The notes under the pieces are model-generated. The model searched no databases, was not told where the DNA came from, and saw nothing but the letters and a program-made list of their open reading frames with translations. 64,000 bases of DNA. Source: Coriolopsis trogii (taxonomy: Eukaryota; Basidiomycota; Agaricomycetes; Polyporales; Polyporaceae). A program made the position numbers and the translations under genes. Shown in pieces: positions 24,170-35,693 of this stretch. The stretch is from positions 1,860,001 to 1,924,000 of the forward strand of contig JAHYIO010000023.1 in assembly GCA_020543525.1 (NCBI GenBank), read 5' to 3'. Within the stretch, counting starts at the first letter, position 1; each line of letters begins with the position of its first letter.

Positions 24170-26229
24170 ATGCTACCCTCTTCCCTCACAAAAGCTGCTT
24201 CACATGGACTGCATGTCCGTGGAGGACTCGATTCTCTAACCACCACCGGCCACGCCGAGAAGACCGCTCCTTGGGTTGGGACGCCAAACATCGAGGCAAC
24301 GGCCTCAACATCGATTACGGAGCAAACATCGACTCTTAAGCGTGCGCAAGACTTACTGTCGCACTTGCAAAAGCAGTCGAGCCTGAGGTGAGGCATCCTT
24401 CCCCCCGAGTATTGGCAGACATTCCGACCACTAATGAACATGTTGGTCGTATCACATCTACAACAGCTCTGAAACGGTGAGTATTTGTTATATGTTACTC
24501 CGTACCAATTGGTTTTCTGATGACTTATCAGGTCGACGAGATGGAAAGAGTACTCGACCAGTGCAAATATGTCCTGCGATCCACCAGGAACATGAACCAG
24601 CCCCTTGTCGCTTTACCTTCGGAAATCATAGGCGAGATCATGCTGGATATAGCCGAGCCCCTGTACTCGGATCCAAACACTCGTACGCGCACATTCTGGA
24701 CGAGCGAGACTAGAGACCACTACAGCAGTCTCAATGGGATCGCGGCTACGTGCCGTCGCTTTTACCAAGTGGCTCGGGCCTTGCCCGACATTCGGAGAAA
24801 TCTGGTTCAAAAGCAGGTCACAGAGCAATCCGTAACTCAGATGGGACGCCGAACATTGGATTCTAGCCGGCTCAACGTATACTTGGGATTGGCATCCGTC
24901 CCGACCGCGCTGGGCACCTTCTACGCTCTGCATAGCCAACGTATCCGCGAACTTCATCTCGCGTTCCTCCGCCGACAAAACGACGATTGGGAGAGGCTTC
25001 TCCGCCTGCCTTGTCCCAATTTGCGTTCTTTGTCCATAACCGCTTCCCATCCTAACCATATCCCTCATCAGACCGGCTCTTTTGCCCTTGGTCCAAGCTC
25101 CCAGTGCCGTAATATCACCCATCTGCTAATCAAAGGCGTTCCTGCGCTGCCAACACCCACGATGTCGTCTCTCACCCATTTGGCACTCGTTAGCATCTCC
25201 CTCCCACTACTCCACAGGAAAGTATTCGAGCTTTTGACTCGCTGTCCTAGCCTCCAAGTTCTGGTGCTCAGAAGTCTTCGAGACGAGATACAAAATCCGG
25301 AGACCACATTATCCATCCCCGCAAACCCTCCTCTCCAGAAACTCACCCGATTTACCATCAGTTGTCCAAACAACTTCTACATGCCCGTCCTCTGCAGCTA
25401 CATAGCACTGGTCCCTCCTGGCCTTCAGCGTGCTATCCAGGTGCTCGACTTCCCCGGAAACAGCATCGAGCTTCAATCGTTTATCACGTCGCGCTGTCCG
25501 GCACCCACCAAGTTCGGTTTCAAGTATTCGACCAACGGAATGTACGGGGCGGAGGTTTTCTCCGTAACGACAGTCAATTCGGACAACGCACTTCACGCGT
25601 CCATGAATCCGTCCACAGCAGTACGGAAGTGGAACAAAGGTTTCCTTGTGGAAGCCCGCCACTTTGCACTACAAATGCGCGAAGTCTGGGTCGACGGGCT
25701 CTATCCTTACTATGGTGTGGACACGTACGAACGCGAGGAAGACCCTCCGGAAGGACGACAGTTGTGGGAACGCAGCCTCGCGCTACAGCTGCGCTGGCTT
25801 ATCATGTCGTCTCCCACCCTCGAGACGATGACCGTCGTGTTTCGCCCTGGTGCGGCCGTAAACCTTCACCTGCTCCCCAATATGCGCCACCCATCCTTCA
25901 TGGCTCACAAGCTCAAGACAATCCGACTCGTGATCTGTCATGGATTCGATGGGAATCAGCCAGCCCCGCCGCCGAAAGACGCGCAGCTGGACCTGCTCGA
26001 GTTGCGCCAAGACCTCGCTACGGGGAAGTTCCAGTTCCTCGAAACCATGATTTTGCAGGTCGGGCCTCGTGTCAGCGTGGACCTTCGTATATTGGGGAGG
26101 CTGCGGAAGTATGTGCCGACTGTCAAGGTCGAGCGCATCACTGCCGTGCCCGCCATGGAGCTCCCGGATTTCTGTATTGAACGCGATATTGCCGTTCGAG
26201 AGGAATGGCTAAACTCGGCTGCGTGGTGA
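24170..26229 (+). CDS. F-box domain protein
   Basis: Role: probable SCF ubiquitin-ligase substrate adaptor. Seen: exon 1 24170-24387, a 10-nt microexon 24467-24476, exon 3 24532-26229; the joined frame gives 641 residues. Residues ~65-135 carry a heptad-like helix (LKRAQDLLSHLQKQ, DEMERVLDQCK) and then an F-box-like segment (LPSEIIGEIMLDIAEP ... IAATCRRFYQVARALP). The rest is leucine-rich with repeats such as IRELHLAFLRR, NLRSLSITAS, ITHLLIKGVPALP and LTHLALVSISLPLL. Known: N-terminal helix, F-box, LRR-like tail is the common Agaricomycete F-box layout, a strongly expanded class. The alternative start at 24520 (MTYQVDEME) would lose the helix and lies within the last intron, so I prefer 24170. 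Substrate unknown. Confidence 0.82.
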
Positions 26230-26914
26230 ACATGGTGAGCGAAGCAGTTGGATCTATGCATTCGAAGGAGAACTGGCTCATTTGGACTCAAGGTGTGGTT
26301 GCGTGATTCCAGGCCACTTCAGGAGGACGGAATTGTAGAGCGAGCAGCTGGGGACCGGGCCCACGACATTCGGTTCTGCCTGGTAGAGTTATTTGAGGTA
26401 TTTGAGTACGAGAGCAATGTAGATGACCAGCAGGAGTATGTCAGCGGATCACAGAATGAGATTCAGTTCCGAACGAAGACTCGAAGCCTTGCGGTATGTC
26501 GCTCGCTGCTTTAGGCTCAGCTATGTCAACACGCGTACACAAACTGGGAGCGTGGGAATGACGCAAGGTAAGTGTTGCTTGACCGGTCTTGTTCGATACT
26601 TGATCTTTTCCTCGTTGCGCAGAGATAGTGCTGGCTGGGTGCCAGTCAGTGTCATGTCTCTCAGGTTCTCGTGCGAGGCTACCACGCTGCGCTAAACGTC
26701 ACGCTCCCAAAGAGCTGGGGTCGTTTCAGATATGATATACGCACGCCAACTCGGTACGGGCTCCGAGTCAGATGTTCAACGCAGATGGCTCTGCGGAGCT
26801 CCGGTTGTGAACGATGGAGCCGGGCACCCGTTTCTCACATAGCGCTATCAGGTCCACTAGGCAAGCTTCATAAGTCGCAACTTGGACACTCTCTTGCACA
26901 TTGTCTGGAGAGCG
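26230..26914. other. Intergenic, 685 bp
   Basis: 3' flank of the F-box gene and promoter of the aldolase gene. Short ORFs here show no recognisable features. Confidence 0.4.
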
Positions 26915-28135
26915 ATGACGCTTACGCACAATCGCACGCTAGCTATCTTGTGCAAGGCAGAAGAGGAAGGATATGGCATATTGGCGCAGACATGGTAAGA
27001 GCTCTCCGCCCGAGGCGATATATGTGTCCTGATCAGACGTTTTGGCAGCTATGACGCGAATTGTGTGATTGCTCTCGTTCGAGCAGCAGAGAGATGTCGC
27101 AGTCCTGCAATCATACAGATGTTCCCTGTTACTCTCGCATTCGGCAAAGGACCTTGGCTGCAATTCTGTCTCAACGCGTGAGTTTCACGGCATATCAGTA
27201 CTCCGCCTCCACAGCTGTGGATGCCGATGGCATGTCTCCGACAGAGCCCATCAAGCTTCTGTTCCCATCGCCGTGAACTTGGATCATGCAACAGACCCAG
27301 AACACCTGGAACTTGCCCTGTCTCTAGCCGAACAGGGCATCGCATTCGACAGCATCATGGTCGATGCCAGCCACGCCGAGGTAGCTCATCTCTCCACCGC
27401 TACATAGAGAACAGTTCGTAGCTTCATGGCTCATCACGTCACTCTCAGACAGACGAAGAGAACATCGCGCTCGCGCGACCGTACGTGGAACGCGCGGAGA
27501 AATGCGGAATTGCCGTTGAAGTTGAACTGGGACGCCTCGAGGGCGGGGAGGCTGGCCTCAGGATGATATCCGATGCGAAGCTCACTCAGCCGGAGAAGGC
27601 GCTGACGTTCATGGAAGGGTATACATACTCTTGTGTACAGACATCCTCCGGAATGCTGACCTGCACTCAGAACTGGTGCCAAAGTGCTTGCTCCCAGTAT
27701 TGGCAATCTACATGGATCGTACATCAACCCTCCCAACTTCCGACAAGATATGTGAGTTTGAGAAAAGGGCTGGGTGTCCTGCACGGTTGACCGTCATCTG
27801 TGCAGTTTGAAAGACTTGCAGACGACATTCAAGGGTTCGATACCTCTGTGTCTCCACGGCACGGACGAACTCCCGGATGACCTCTTCAGAGAATGCATCA
27901 AAAATGGCATATCTAAGGCATGAACACATTGCGTACTAGCAGCCCTGAAATGTCCACTAACGGCTAGTGTCCGTAGATCAACATCAACAGCTGGGGCCGC
28001 GACCCTTACGCTAAACGTTTGGCCGAAAGCTTGCTAACGAAGCCGTTCCCAGACGCCGTGGACGATGCTGCCAAGGTTTTCGAGGATGTTTGCGAGCGGT
28101 TCTTCAACCTGTTCGGGTCAGCGGGCAAGGCATAG
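26915..28135 (+). CDS. Class II (zinc) ketose-bisphosphate aldolase-like protein
   Basis: Role: likely aldol cleavage of a phosphorylated sugar or sugar acid in the cytosol. Seen: about seven exons, ~300 residues, TIM-barrel type. Motifs in order: EEEGYGILAQTCYDANCVIALVRAAE (as consecutive pieces across a splice), VNLDHATD (the Asp-His of the zinc/catalytic site), IMVDASHA, VEVELGRLEGGE, SIGNLHGSY (zinc His), LCLHGTDELPDD (zinc His) and NGISKININSWGRDPY (phosphate-binding Asn). Known: these correspond to the active-site motifs of F_bP_aldolase/GatY-type enzymes. The ATG at 26915 (MTLTHNRTLAIL) suits the family. One intron (27918-27976) has a GC donor. Context: the next gene, same strand and 353 bp on, is a D-erythronate-dehydrogenase-like epimerase. 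Substrate is not determined; simple glycolytic Fba is unlikely because the sequence is closer to GatY-like proteins. Confidence 0.85.
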
Positions 28136-28488
28136 CTAGTACTGAGAGTAAGTTGACCTGCCATCCTGATTGATGCACTTTTCTGATTGTCTGCATATGT
28201 GTGTCGCAGCTGCCTGTATATTGGTCCCCTGTACTTTTGATTCTCTGCATCAATGTCTTGTTGACTTTCACAGAGGCAGTCCTGTTGCTAAGTGTGAAGC
28301 GTTCGCGGTGGATCACGGCCCGACAGTAAGCCCACGTGCGATGACGTGCGGACATGAGTTCCGTCGGAACTCCTACGAGGCAACTATTCTCATTCACGAG
28401 ACACGCGCTGACGCAATCCATTTGGCCGCATATATGCTATCATCCGAAGTGCTCGTACTCGCGATCCAACCACTAGTACGATCACACG
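28136..28488. other. Intergenic, 353 bp, between two same-strand metabolic genes
   Basis: Likely 3' end of the aldolase transcript and promoter of the epimerase gene. No motif I can support. Confidence 0.4.
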
Positions 28489-29748
28489 ATGTCTGGGAGC
28501 GTGATACTCATCACGGGTGCTGGGGGCTTCCTCGGCTCACTGGTGCCTCATCTCTGTCTCCAACGTATCTACGTATATGCTTACTATGGTTCCCACCACA
28601 GCTTGCTCAAGCTCTCTATGACGAAGCGGCAGATGCGTGCCTTGTCCTTGTCGACATCGTCGAACCCAAGAAACCGACTGGCGCACATGCCGTGACAATC
28701 AAGGCAGACTTGACTGACCCTACTCAAGTCGATGCTTTATTCCAGACGGAGTATGGTACACCTGATACTGTATACTGCCTCCATGGGATCATGTCGCGGG
28801 GCTCCGAGGACAACTTCGACCTCGGTATCAAGGTAAGCCGAAGCAGGCATATTCTAACCGGGAAGCTGAACCAATGCTGCATGGCAGATCAACGTTGACT
28901 CCGTGCGTACTGTGTTAGACGCAGCACGAAATCACGGAAAACAGGCAGGCCAGCTTATCAAGTTCATCTTCACGTCCTCCCTAGCGGTATACGGAGGTTC
29001 TCTTGTTGGTCTAACCTTCATGGCGCATCTAGAAGCATCCTTTGACAGATACTCTCACAGCCCGATGTGATCAAGCCAGACACCATCGCGACTCCTCAAG
29101 GGGCTTATGGGATGGCCAAGCTCGTCGACGAGATCTTCATCAACGAGTACACCCGCCGCGGCTTCGTCGATGGACGGATCCTGCGGCTCCCAACCATCGT
29201 CGTTCGCCCCGGGCCCCCAGCCGCAGCCGCGTCTTCGTTCGTCTCAGGCAAGTGCATGCCTACATCCGTTGCGTCCCACATTGACTAATACCTCCTGGCT
29301 GACACTGACGGCCGACGTTCGTTATATAGGCATAATCCGAGAACCCCTGCAGGGGCTGCCCACCACCTGCCCCATCGGCGCCTCCCTCTCCTCGCCCGAG
29401 CTCGACCTCGCGCTCTGGGTCGCAAGCCCCGAAACCACGATCAAGAACTTCCTCCTCGCGCGGCGCATCCCCGCCAACCGCTTCCTCCCACACACCCGCG
29501 TCGTCTGCCTGCCCGGCTTCACGACGACGGTGCGGGAGGAGATCGCGGCGCTGGCGGAAGTCGCGGGTCCCGACGCCGTCGGGCACATCACGTTCAAGGA
29601 CGACCCGACGAACCGGCGCGTCGTGTCGTCCTGGCCGGCGAAGTTCGATAATGCGTACGCGCTCGGCCTTGGGTTTGGCGTGGACGAGGGCGGGATGGTG
29701 CCCATCGTCCGGCGGTTCCAGGAACGGTTGAGACTCGGTACAGCGTGA
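28489..29748 (+). CDS. NAD-dependent epimerase/dehydratase, D-erythronate dehydrogenase (DenD)-like
   Basis: Seen: ATG 28489 opens with MSGSVILITGAGGFLGS, a Rossmann GxGGFLG nucleotide-binding motif. Downstream: VLVDIVEP (acidic residue typical of NAD preference), VYCLHGIMSRGSEDN, FTSSLAVYGG, and YGMAKL (the YxxxK catalytic pair). The C-terminal half has RILRLPTIVVRPGPP, ETTIKNFLLAR and a closing FDNAYALGLGF. About 330 residues over six exons. One short first intron (about 47 nt near 28568-28614) and one donor at CTT|gttgg (about 29005) are needed to keep frame. Known: the RPGPP ... SPETTIKNFLLAR pattern is shared with bacterial DenD-type short-chain epimerases that oxidise D-erythronate to 2-oxo-tetronate. 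Inferred: oxidation of a four-carbon sugar acid. The neighbouring aldolase fits such a pathway. Confidence 0.8.
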
Positions 29749-31094
29749 GGACATGGAAGTGATAGGAGAACGGTCGCCGTGTATGCGGTGTACGATCCGC
29801 GAGTGTCCACGTACTTCGCAACCCGAATGTTTCTAGTCGGCGAATGCATTTCCATTAACGCCGCGCGCCCTCGTGCATCATGCTGTCATGACTGGCAATA
29901 ATTCCAGTCATACATCATCCAAATACCGGTCGCATCTGTCACACTCTAAATGGCTCCCATTCAGTCCTGTTCCCAAGCTCACGCATATTAAGAGGACCAA
30001 TACAAGTAGACGTGAGACGAGCATGCCCGCATCATCATATGAGATCAGAGACGAGGCATACGGGTGATTCGAGAGACAAGAGGCGGCCACGGTGACAGAG
30101 ACGGGGATTGATGAGGAATGCATATGGATATAGACATCTTTGACGACACGGGTTCGCTTCCGTACTTCTAGCTATCAGGGCTAACGGCTCACAATAATAT
30201 CATAGACAAGCAGACACGTTTTCCAGAACAATCCGAGTACATGTACGTCGAGAGGACACCCGAGAGTAGGAACGCTAAGGATGTGCAGCAGTGCGAGTTG
30301 GTCCAGCAGCCAGTTAAATATCAACTAGTGCGACGCCATCGAGGGTCAGAGAAAGGTCCCAAAAACCGAACCAAAAAGCTACAAGCCGCTCAAAGGTCTA
30401 GAGGACGAGCATCGGCACTACACTAGCCAGCTGAGCACCGCGCGATTCCCCGCCACTCGTGCTAGGACGTGGGCAAAAACGTGAGAAGAGCAGATCTACG
30501 ACAGCTCAAAAGAGAAAACAAGGATGGGGATATATGTAGGCAAAAAAAACCAGCACTGTGCACAACATACCCACCGGTTCACGGTGGCGACTGCCGTCAG
30601 GGCCAGAAACAAATAAATAGTAAAAAAAGAATATACGGTATGGGGGATACGACGGTGTGGAAAGAAGAGGTTGAAAGCAAGGCTGAAAGCGCAGAAACGT
30701 TTGTCGTAAAGGAGCGGGAAGGGGTCGTGCCAAGACGTTAGGGATGCACCAGCAGCAGCAACGGGCGGCCTGCTCATGCTTCCTGCGCAAGGCGCGCCCC
30801 ATCGCCCGCCCGTATGCCGCCCATACAAGTGGAAAAGAACCAGCCCAACAGAGCACACACAAGCACACAAGCACAAAACAGGACACGAGAAAGCCGAAAA
30901 CACAGGCACGAGATAGCGAACGGTGGTGATGAAAGGAGGTTGGTGGAGAGATTATTGGGCGGTGTGTGTCCGTGCTGGCGTGGTATCATTTTATCAAGTC
31001 TCCCATGCCCGCGACTGTCTCCCAAGCTTCCCTCTGGCCGACGCCCCTCTCCCTGAACCCCCACAATCTTGCTTGCGCGTGCGGAGCAGGCGGC
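29749..31094. other. Intergenic between convergent genes, 1.35 kb
   Basis: 3' flanks of the epimerase and of the Msb2-like gene. A-rich and purine-rich patches occur around 30340-30620. No gene recognised. Confidence 0.4.
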
Positions 31095-34000
31095 TCACCA
31101 GTTCATCGTGTTGTCACGCAAGATAGGCGTGCCGATGACCGGGCGCCGCTCGCGCATGCCAGGGTTGAACGGGTCCTCAGCCGCGCCCGACGCGCCATGG
31201 CCCTCGAATCCGCGGAGGGAGTCCGCAGCATAGTAGAACGAGCGACGGCGCTGCCCGCCCACGCTGTCCCGGTCGAACTCGTGGTCCTCTGGCGGGGCAC
31301 CGACGAACTCGGTTTGGTGCGGGTCCGAGAGACGGCGGTGGGCGAGCTCGCGGCGCTGCTTGAGGGCGCGGAAGACGAGGAAGGCAAGGATCAGGAGCGT
31401 GATCGCGCCGAGCGAAGAGACGACACCGATGATCGCGTCCTCGCGGGTCTTTGACGAGCTCGAGCCCGACGACGCCTGCGAACCGTTGTTATTGTCGGTG
31501 TTGATGCCGCTATCAGGAGGGACGCTGTCCACGGGGAAGCTTGACACGACGTGCGAAGCGAGGTCCTTGTAAGGCGACTGGAGTCCGGTGTAGAACGCGG
31601 AGGTGGTGACCTTGAGCTGCTGAGCAAGGAGATCGATAGACTCGGTAGGGATCCATCCCAGGTACATCGTCTCAAGGAGGTCGAGATCACCCACTCCCTT
31701 GTAGGTGCTGGGCACATGCACGCGCAGCTGGTACGTCTTGACCTGGTCACCTGGAACACAACATATATGAGATACGGGAACAAATGTGAGAAGCACATAA
31801 CGCGAGCGTACCCTGAAGATTCAAAGCGACCTGGAGAATGGGCTGCATCCACGCAAATATTTGGGAAGACGAGTTCGAGTTCGAGGCAACGAAGTTCCAG
31901 TTGAGCGCGGAATCGAAGAGGATCGAGAACGCAGTGTAGCCATCCAAATCGGGGTCACCGGGGTGAGAACCTTGAGCAGGGAAGATCTGCGTCGGGAGGT
32001 CGGACGGGAGAGGCGCCTGGGTTGGCTGCGTGTTGTCAGCAGCCGATGTGGCCACCAAGGTAAAGGAACTCGTCGGCTGGTCGGGGTCGGTCAGAGAGGT
32101 CTCCGCGCTCGCTGTCGTCGTCGACGGTGTGGGAGCCACCGCAAGCGAGCTGTCGGTGATGAATGTGAACTGCGAGTTGATCGAGGGTGTGATCGAAATC
32201 GAGGTCAACGTGGTGGAAGCCGTGCTACTCAACGACTCCCCCGATGGGAAGCTAATGACAGTGCCGCTGCCCGTTGCCGACGCCGTGTTGTTACCACTAA
32301 CAGTGGCACTGAAGGTGCCGGACATGGTGCCGTTGCCCGAGACGGTTGTGATAGACGAGTTGCCAGAGATTGGAGGGCTGGTTATTGACACACTAGTGAT
32401 ATAATGTCAGTCAGACGCCCTAATAACCATCATGGTAGCATTCCAAACATACCTGCCGCTAGTAATCGTGTTCGTCGCAGTGCCGTTACCATTGGAGGTA
32501 TCGGTGGCGGTCGCCGAGAAGGTTCCTGACACAGTTCCCGATGCAGTTCCCGATGCGGTTCCCGACGCCGTTTCCGAGACAGTTCCAGTGGCAGTTCCCG
32601 TGGCAGTTTCCGAGGCAGTGGAGTTACCTGGAAGACCAGTGCCCGACGCCGTGGCGGTAGAGTTCGCCGTGGTCGTGGTGGACGAGCCGGGGAGCGTCCA
32701 TGACCACCAATTTGAAGTGGTCGAACTACTGGAAGCCTGGCTGTCCGTTACGGAGTCGGTCGCCGAAGCACTGCTATCGGGAGTGGACGTGATCGTGGAA
32801 GACGCCGCGCTCGAAGTATCAGTTGGAAAGAGGGGAGGGAGCGAGGTGGGAAGCGATAGAAGGCCGGAGGTCGTCGTTGATGCGGAGGAGACCGAGTCCG
32901 TCGCACTCTCGCTGGCAGTGACCGAAGCAGTCACGCTTTCGGTCTCGGAGGCTGATGCGGTCGCGCTGGCGGAATCTATCGACGTCGTATCGGTGGGAAG
33001 GTTCAAGATCGAGGAGAGCCATGATGAGAAGGGGTTCCCAGCAGAAGAAGTCGTTGAAGAGATCGAGTCAGTCGCGGAGGCGGGGGCTGATGTAAGGGTA
33101 TCGGTAATGCTTGCAGAAGCCGAGTCCGTCGCTGTCGTAGATTCCGAGCCCGTGATCGTTGCGGACAACGAGTCGGTTGTCGACGAAGCAACGGTCGTTG
33201 AATTTGTGATAGACGCAGACAAGGAGTCGGTGGCTGAGCCAGTGATCGAGGCGGAACTAGAGTCTGTTGCCGAGGCGGTGACCGAGTCCGTCGCGGAGGA
33301 CGCAAGGGTTGTGGAGCTGGCGGCTACCAAGGAGGTTGTTTCGCCAGTGAGATCGTTCACTGCGGATCCGAGGTTGTGCGCGGTGTCTCCCAACAAATCC
33401 CCAGTGTCGTCGACAACACCATTCAAGAGGTCACCAACGCTGCCTGTCATCTCCCGTTAGTATGACTCGCATACATGGTGGAAGAATAGAATGAAAAACA
33501 GGGCCAACAAGCAAATGCTTCCGGTAAATCGAAGCCATTACTGACTGCCAATGACGCAGGCCGTATCACACCAACTTGCTACAGTCAGAGCACGTCGAGA
33601 GATACTTCCAGAGCATCACTGAGAGACAGCGAGCTGAGTATGTTGTTCCCAAAATGGAACGATCGAATGGGGATGAACAAGCGCTCATCAGCGTAACTAC
33701 GCCGCAACGCGAAACAGTCCAAACGAGTTGCAACCAAAAGGAGAGAACCTCCCAACGACGAAACACGGTCACGGAATGTGCAGGTGGGACGACAAGCGCC
33801 GCTGGGAGCGGTTGTACGTATGGGGAGATCAGAGCCAGGTATGATGATCAAAGGCGTCGGCAGCACCGCAAGACGAATGCGCGCGCCACAAGGCCTTGAG
33901 AGAGATCATGAACGGTTGCATGGGGGAGTAAGGGGACTGTGGAGTGTAAGAAGTAGTCCGTCTAGGCAAGGGTGAGGACTAAGGCCGCCCAAAATGACGA

Positions 34001-34261
34001 GGTTGGGTGGTATGATTGGGTGGGGAAGGGGGAAAGAAGGATTGCAACAACAAGAAAAGAGGCAATGATTACACAGAAGGCATATAAGGACTCACCAATC
34101 AGGTCGCCCAGACCACGATGCTCAAGGCGAGAGCGGTATTCTCTTTTGTGAGCGAGAGAGCGACGAGCATGGGCGGCTTGGACGGACGAGTGGGTCGCGT
34201 GGACGGTGGCTTGGAGGGTGGATGCAAGCAGAGAGGCAAGGAGGGCGTTATATACGAACAT
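31095..34261 (-). CDS. MSB2: Signalling mucin, Msb2-like osmosensor
   Basis: Role: single-pass plasma-membrane mucin that feeds Cdc42/MAPK (filamentous, HOG) signalling. Seen: exon 1 (34261-34096) encodes a signal peptide (MFVYNALLASLLASTLQATVHA). Exon 2 (33443-32453) and exon 3 (32392-31812) are very Ser/Thr-rich with degenerate SATDS/SASIT repeats, as in an O-glycosylated mucin stalk. The conserved folded region follows (LNWNFVASNS, IFAWMQPILQVAL, VKTYQLRVHVPSTY, MYLGWIP, QQLKVTTSAFY). Then a membrane helix (IIGVVSSLGAITLLILAFLV, ~residues 686-707) and a ~90-residue basic tail ending in PVIGTPILRDNTMNW. Known: the pre-membrane domain and an ISxPVMAENSLGW-like terminus define fungal Msb2. 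Total 797 residues, in frame over four exons. Intron 1 is 652 nt, unusually long here. The ATG choice rests on the signal peptide. Confidence 0.9.
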
Positions 34262-35693
34262 TGTAGGCTTTGTGGTGAGAGTAGACGGTCCTTGAGGGCT
34301 ATGTGCTGACGAGCAGGACGGCGGGACGGGACGGGGGCGTCCGCCTGGAGGGGAGCAATGAACGTGGGGCTGCTATGGAGGGCAGGAGAAGAAGTGAAGG
34401 GGAGATGCCGTACAGCCCAGAAGGCTTCACCAACGCCGGGGTCGTTTTGTACGAGGGAAACGGTCAGAGGGAGAGAAAGAGAGAGACGGCGACCAGAGGC
34501 GGTGATGGCTCCCGCGACGCCCGTCTTTGCGCTTGTTTGGCCCAGTAGTATCAACCCGTCCTGATCCATCAATATTTCCTGTCGTTCCCTCTCACACAGC
34601 TCCTCGAGCAGTCCAAACACTCTCGACATCGTACAATCTATACGAACTGATTCTGTCTTCACAAACGCTCTGTGAACTGCGGCGAAGTGGACAGAGCTGG
34701 GAGGAAACCATGGTAACCATTTCCGTTCACTGTCATGACGCTCGCAGCGGCCCCCGCGGCTCGCCCATCGTCTCGCGTGCCTGTCTCGACGGCTACACAT
34801 TTTCGGAACGCATTTCGAGTATGTTGCCGTACTAAATCCTCTTGTAGAGACCACGACAGACTTTCCTGAGCAGACATTCCTTCTTGTCAACCAAGTTTGC
34901 TCCGCATATTTAGCCTGCCGTCTTCCCCAAGCAAGTACACATTGAACTTCTCATGACTCTCATCAGCTTCTGACGTCCAGATGCATATGTACGATTCCCC
35001 TCCACACCAGTCTGGTGTTGCGTGCGCGAGATCCGCAGTCTGTCAAGCATACTGACCAGCAGGAGCTTTTTTTAGTCTCACCCCATCTCTTACCGTGTCT
35101 CTCATCACTCGCCACCTCTGCTCGCGCCTACATCATCTCCCTTGGCTGTGCTATGTGCCACTTGCGGAGCGAACGCGCTCCGGGATGGGATGGCTGATTG
35201 GTACTCACGCGTGTCTACCAATTTCCATTCTGTCCCCACCAGATCATCTAGCATCTGTCCTATGTCTCGCCGCAACGCCGCCTCTGTATCGAAGTCAAGA
35301 GCACATTGCTCCTTGCCGACAGTGGCAGTAAGGCGATTTGTCTGCATGCATCAATCACCGTTCACTTCAACGTGAACCGCTGAGAGGTCGGCCAAATGCG
35401 CTATTTAAAGACGCAGTATATCGTCCGCAGGTACTCCACCTCACAGATATAACATGATCATATGCCGCTCATTCAGAAGATGTCATCAGGCACAAGCTAA
35501 ACTTGAGGCCGGCTACAGTCATGCAACACTGACGCACTAGATCCCAGTGGGCCAGTGCAGCACCATCTGCGCAAGGCCGACTTCCTCCAAACCCATACTT
35601 GAGCTCTACGACGCCACCTTCACCCACCCGCGCAGAACTCATATCCTTTCGGCTAACGGCCTTCACGACTCCAAAGAACGGCCAAGCCCCGAG
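34262..35693. other. Divergent intergenic region Msb2/Dug3, 1.43 kb
   Basis: Upstream DNA of both genes. A minus-strand 263-codon ORF here runs into Msb2 exon 1 in another frame and looks non-coding. A TATTTAAA element lies near 35401, about 290 bp before the Dug3 ATG. Confidence 0.4.

Noticed and set aside
32432..33460. Plus-strand 342-codon ORF opposite Msb2
   Set aside because: Mirror of the Ser/Thr repeat on the other strand (VAVPVAVSEAV type); no start context or domain.
34099..34890. Minus-strand 263-codon ORF upstream of Msb2
   Set aside because: Overlaps Msb2 exon 1 in another frame; low-complexity, no domain; probably leader sequence.
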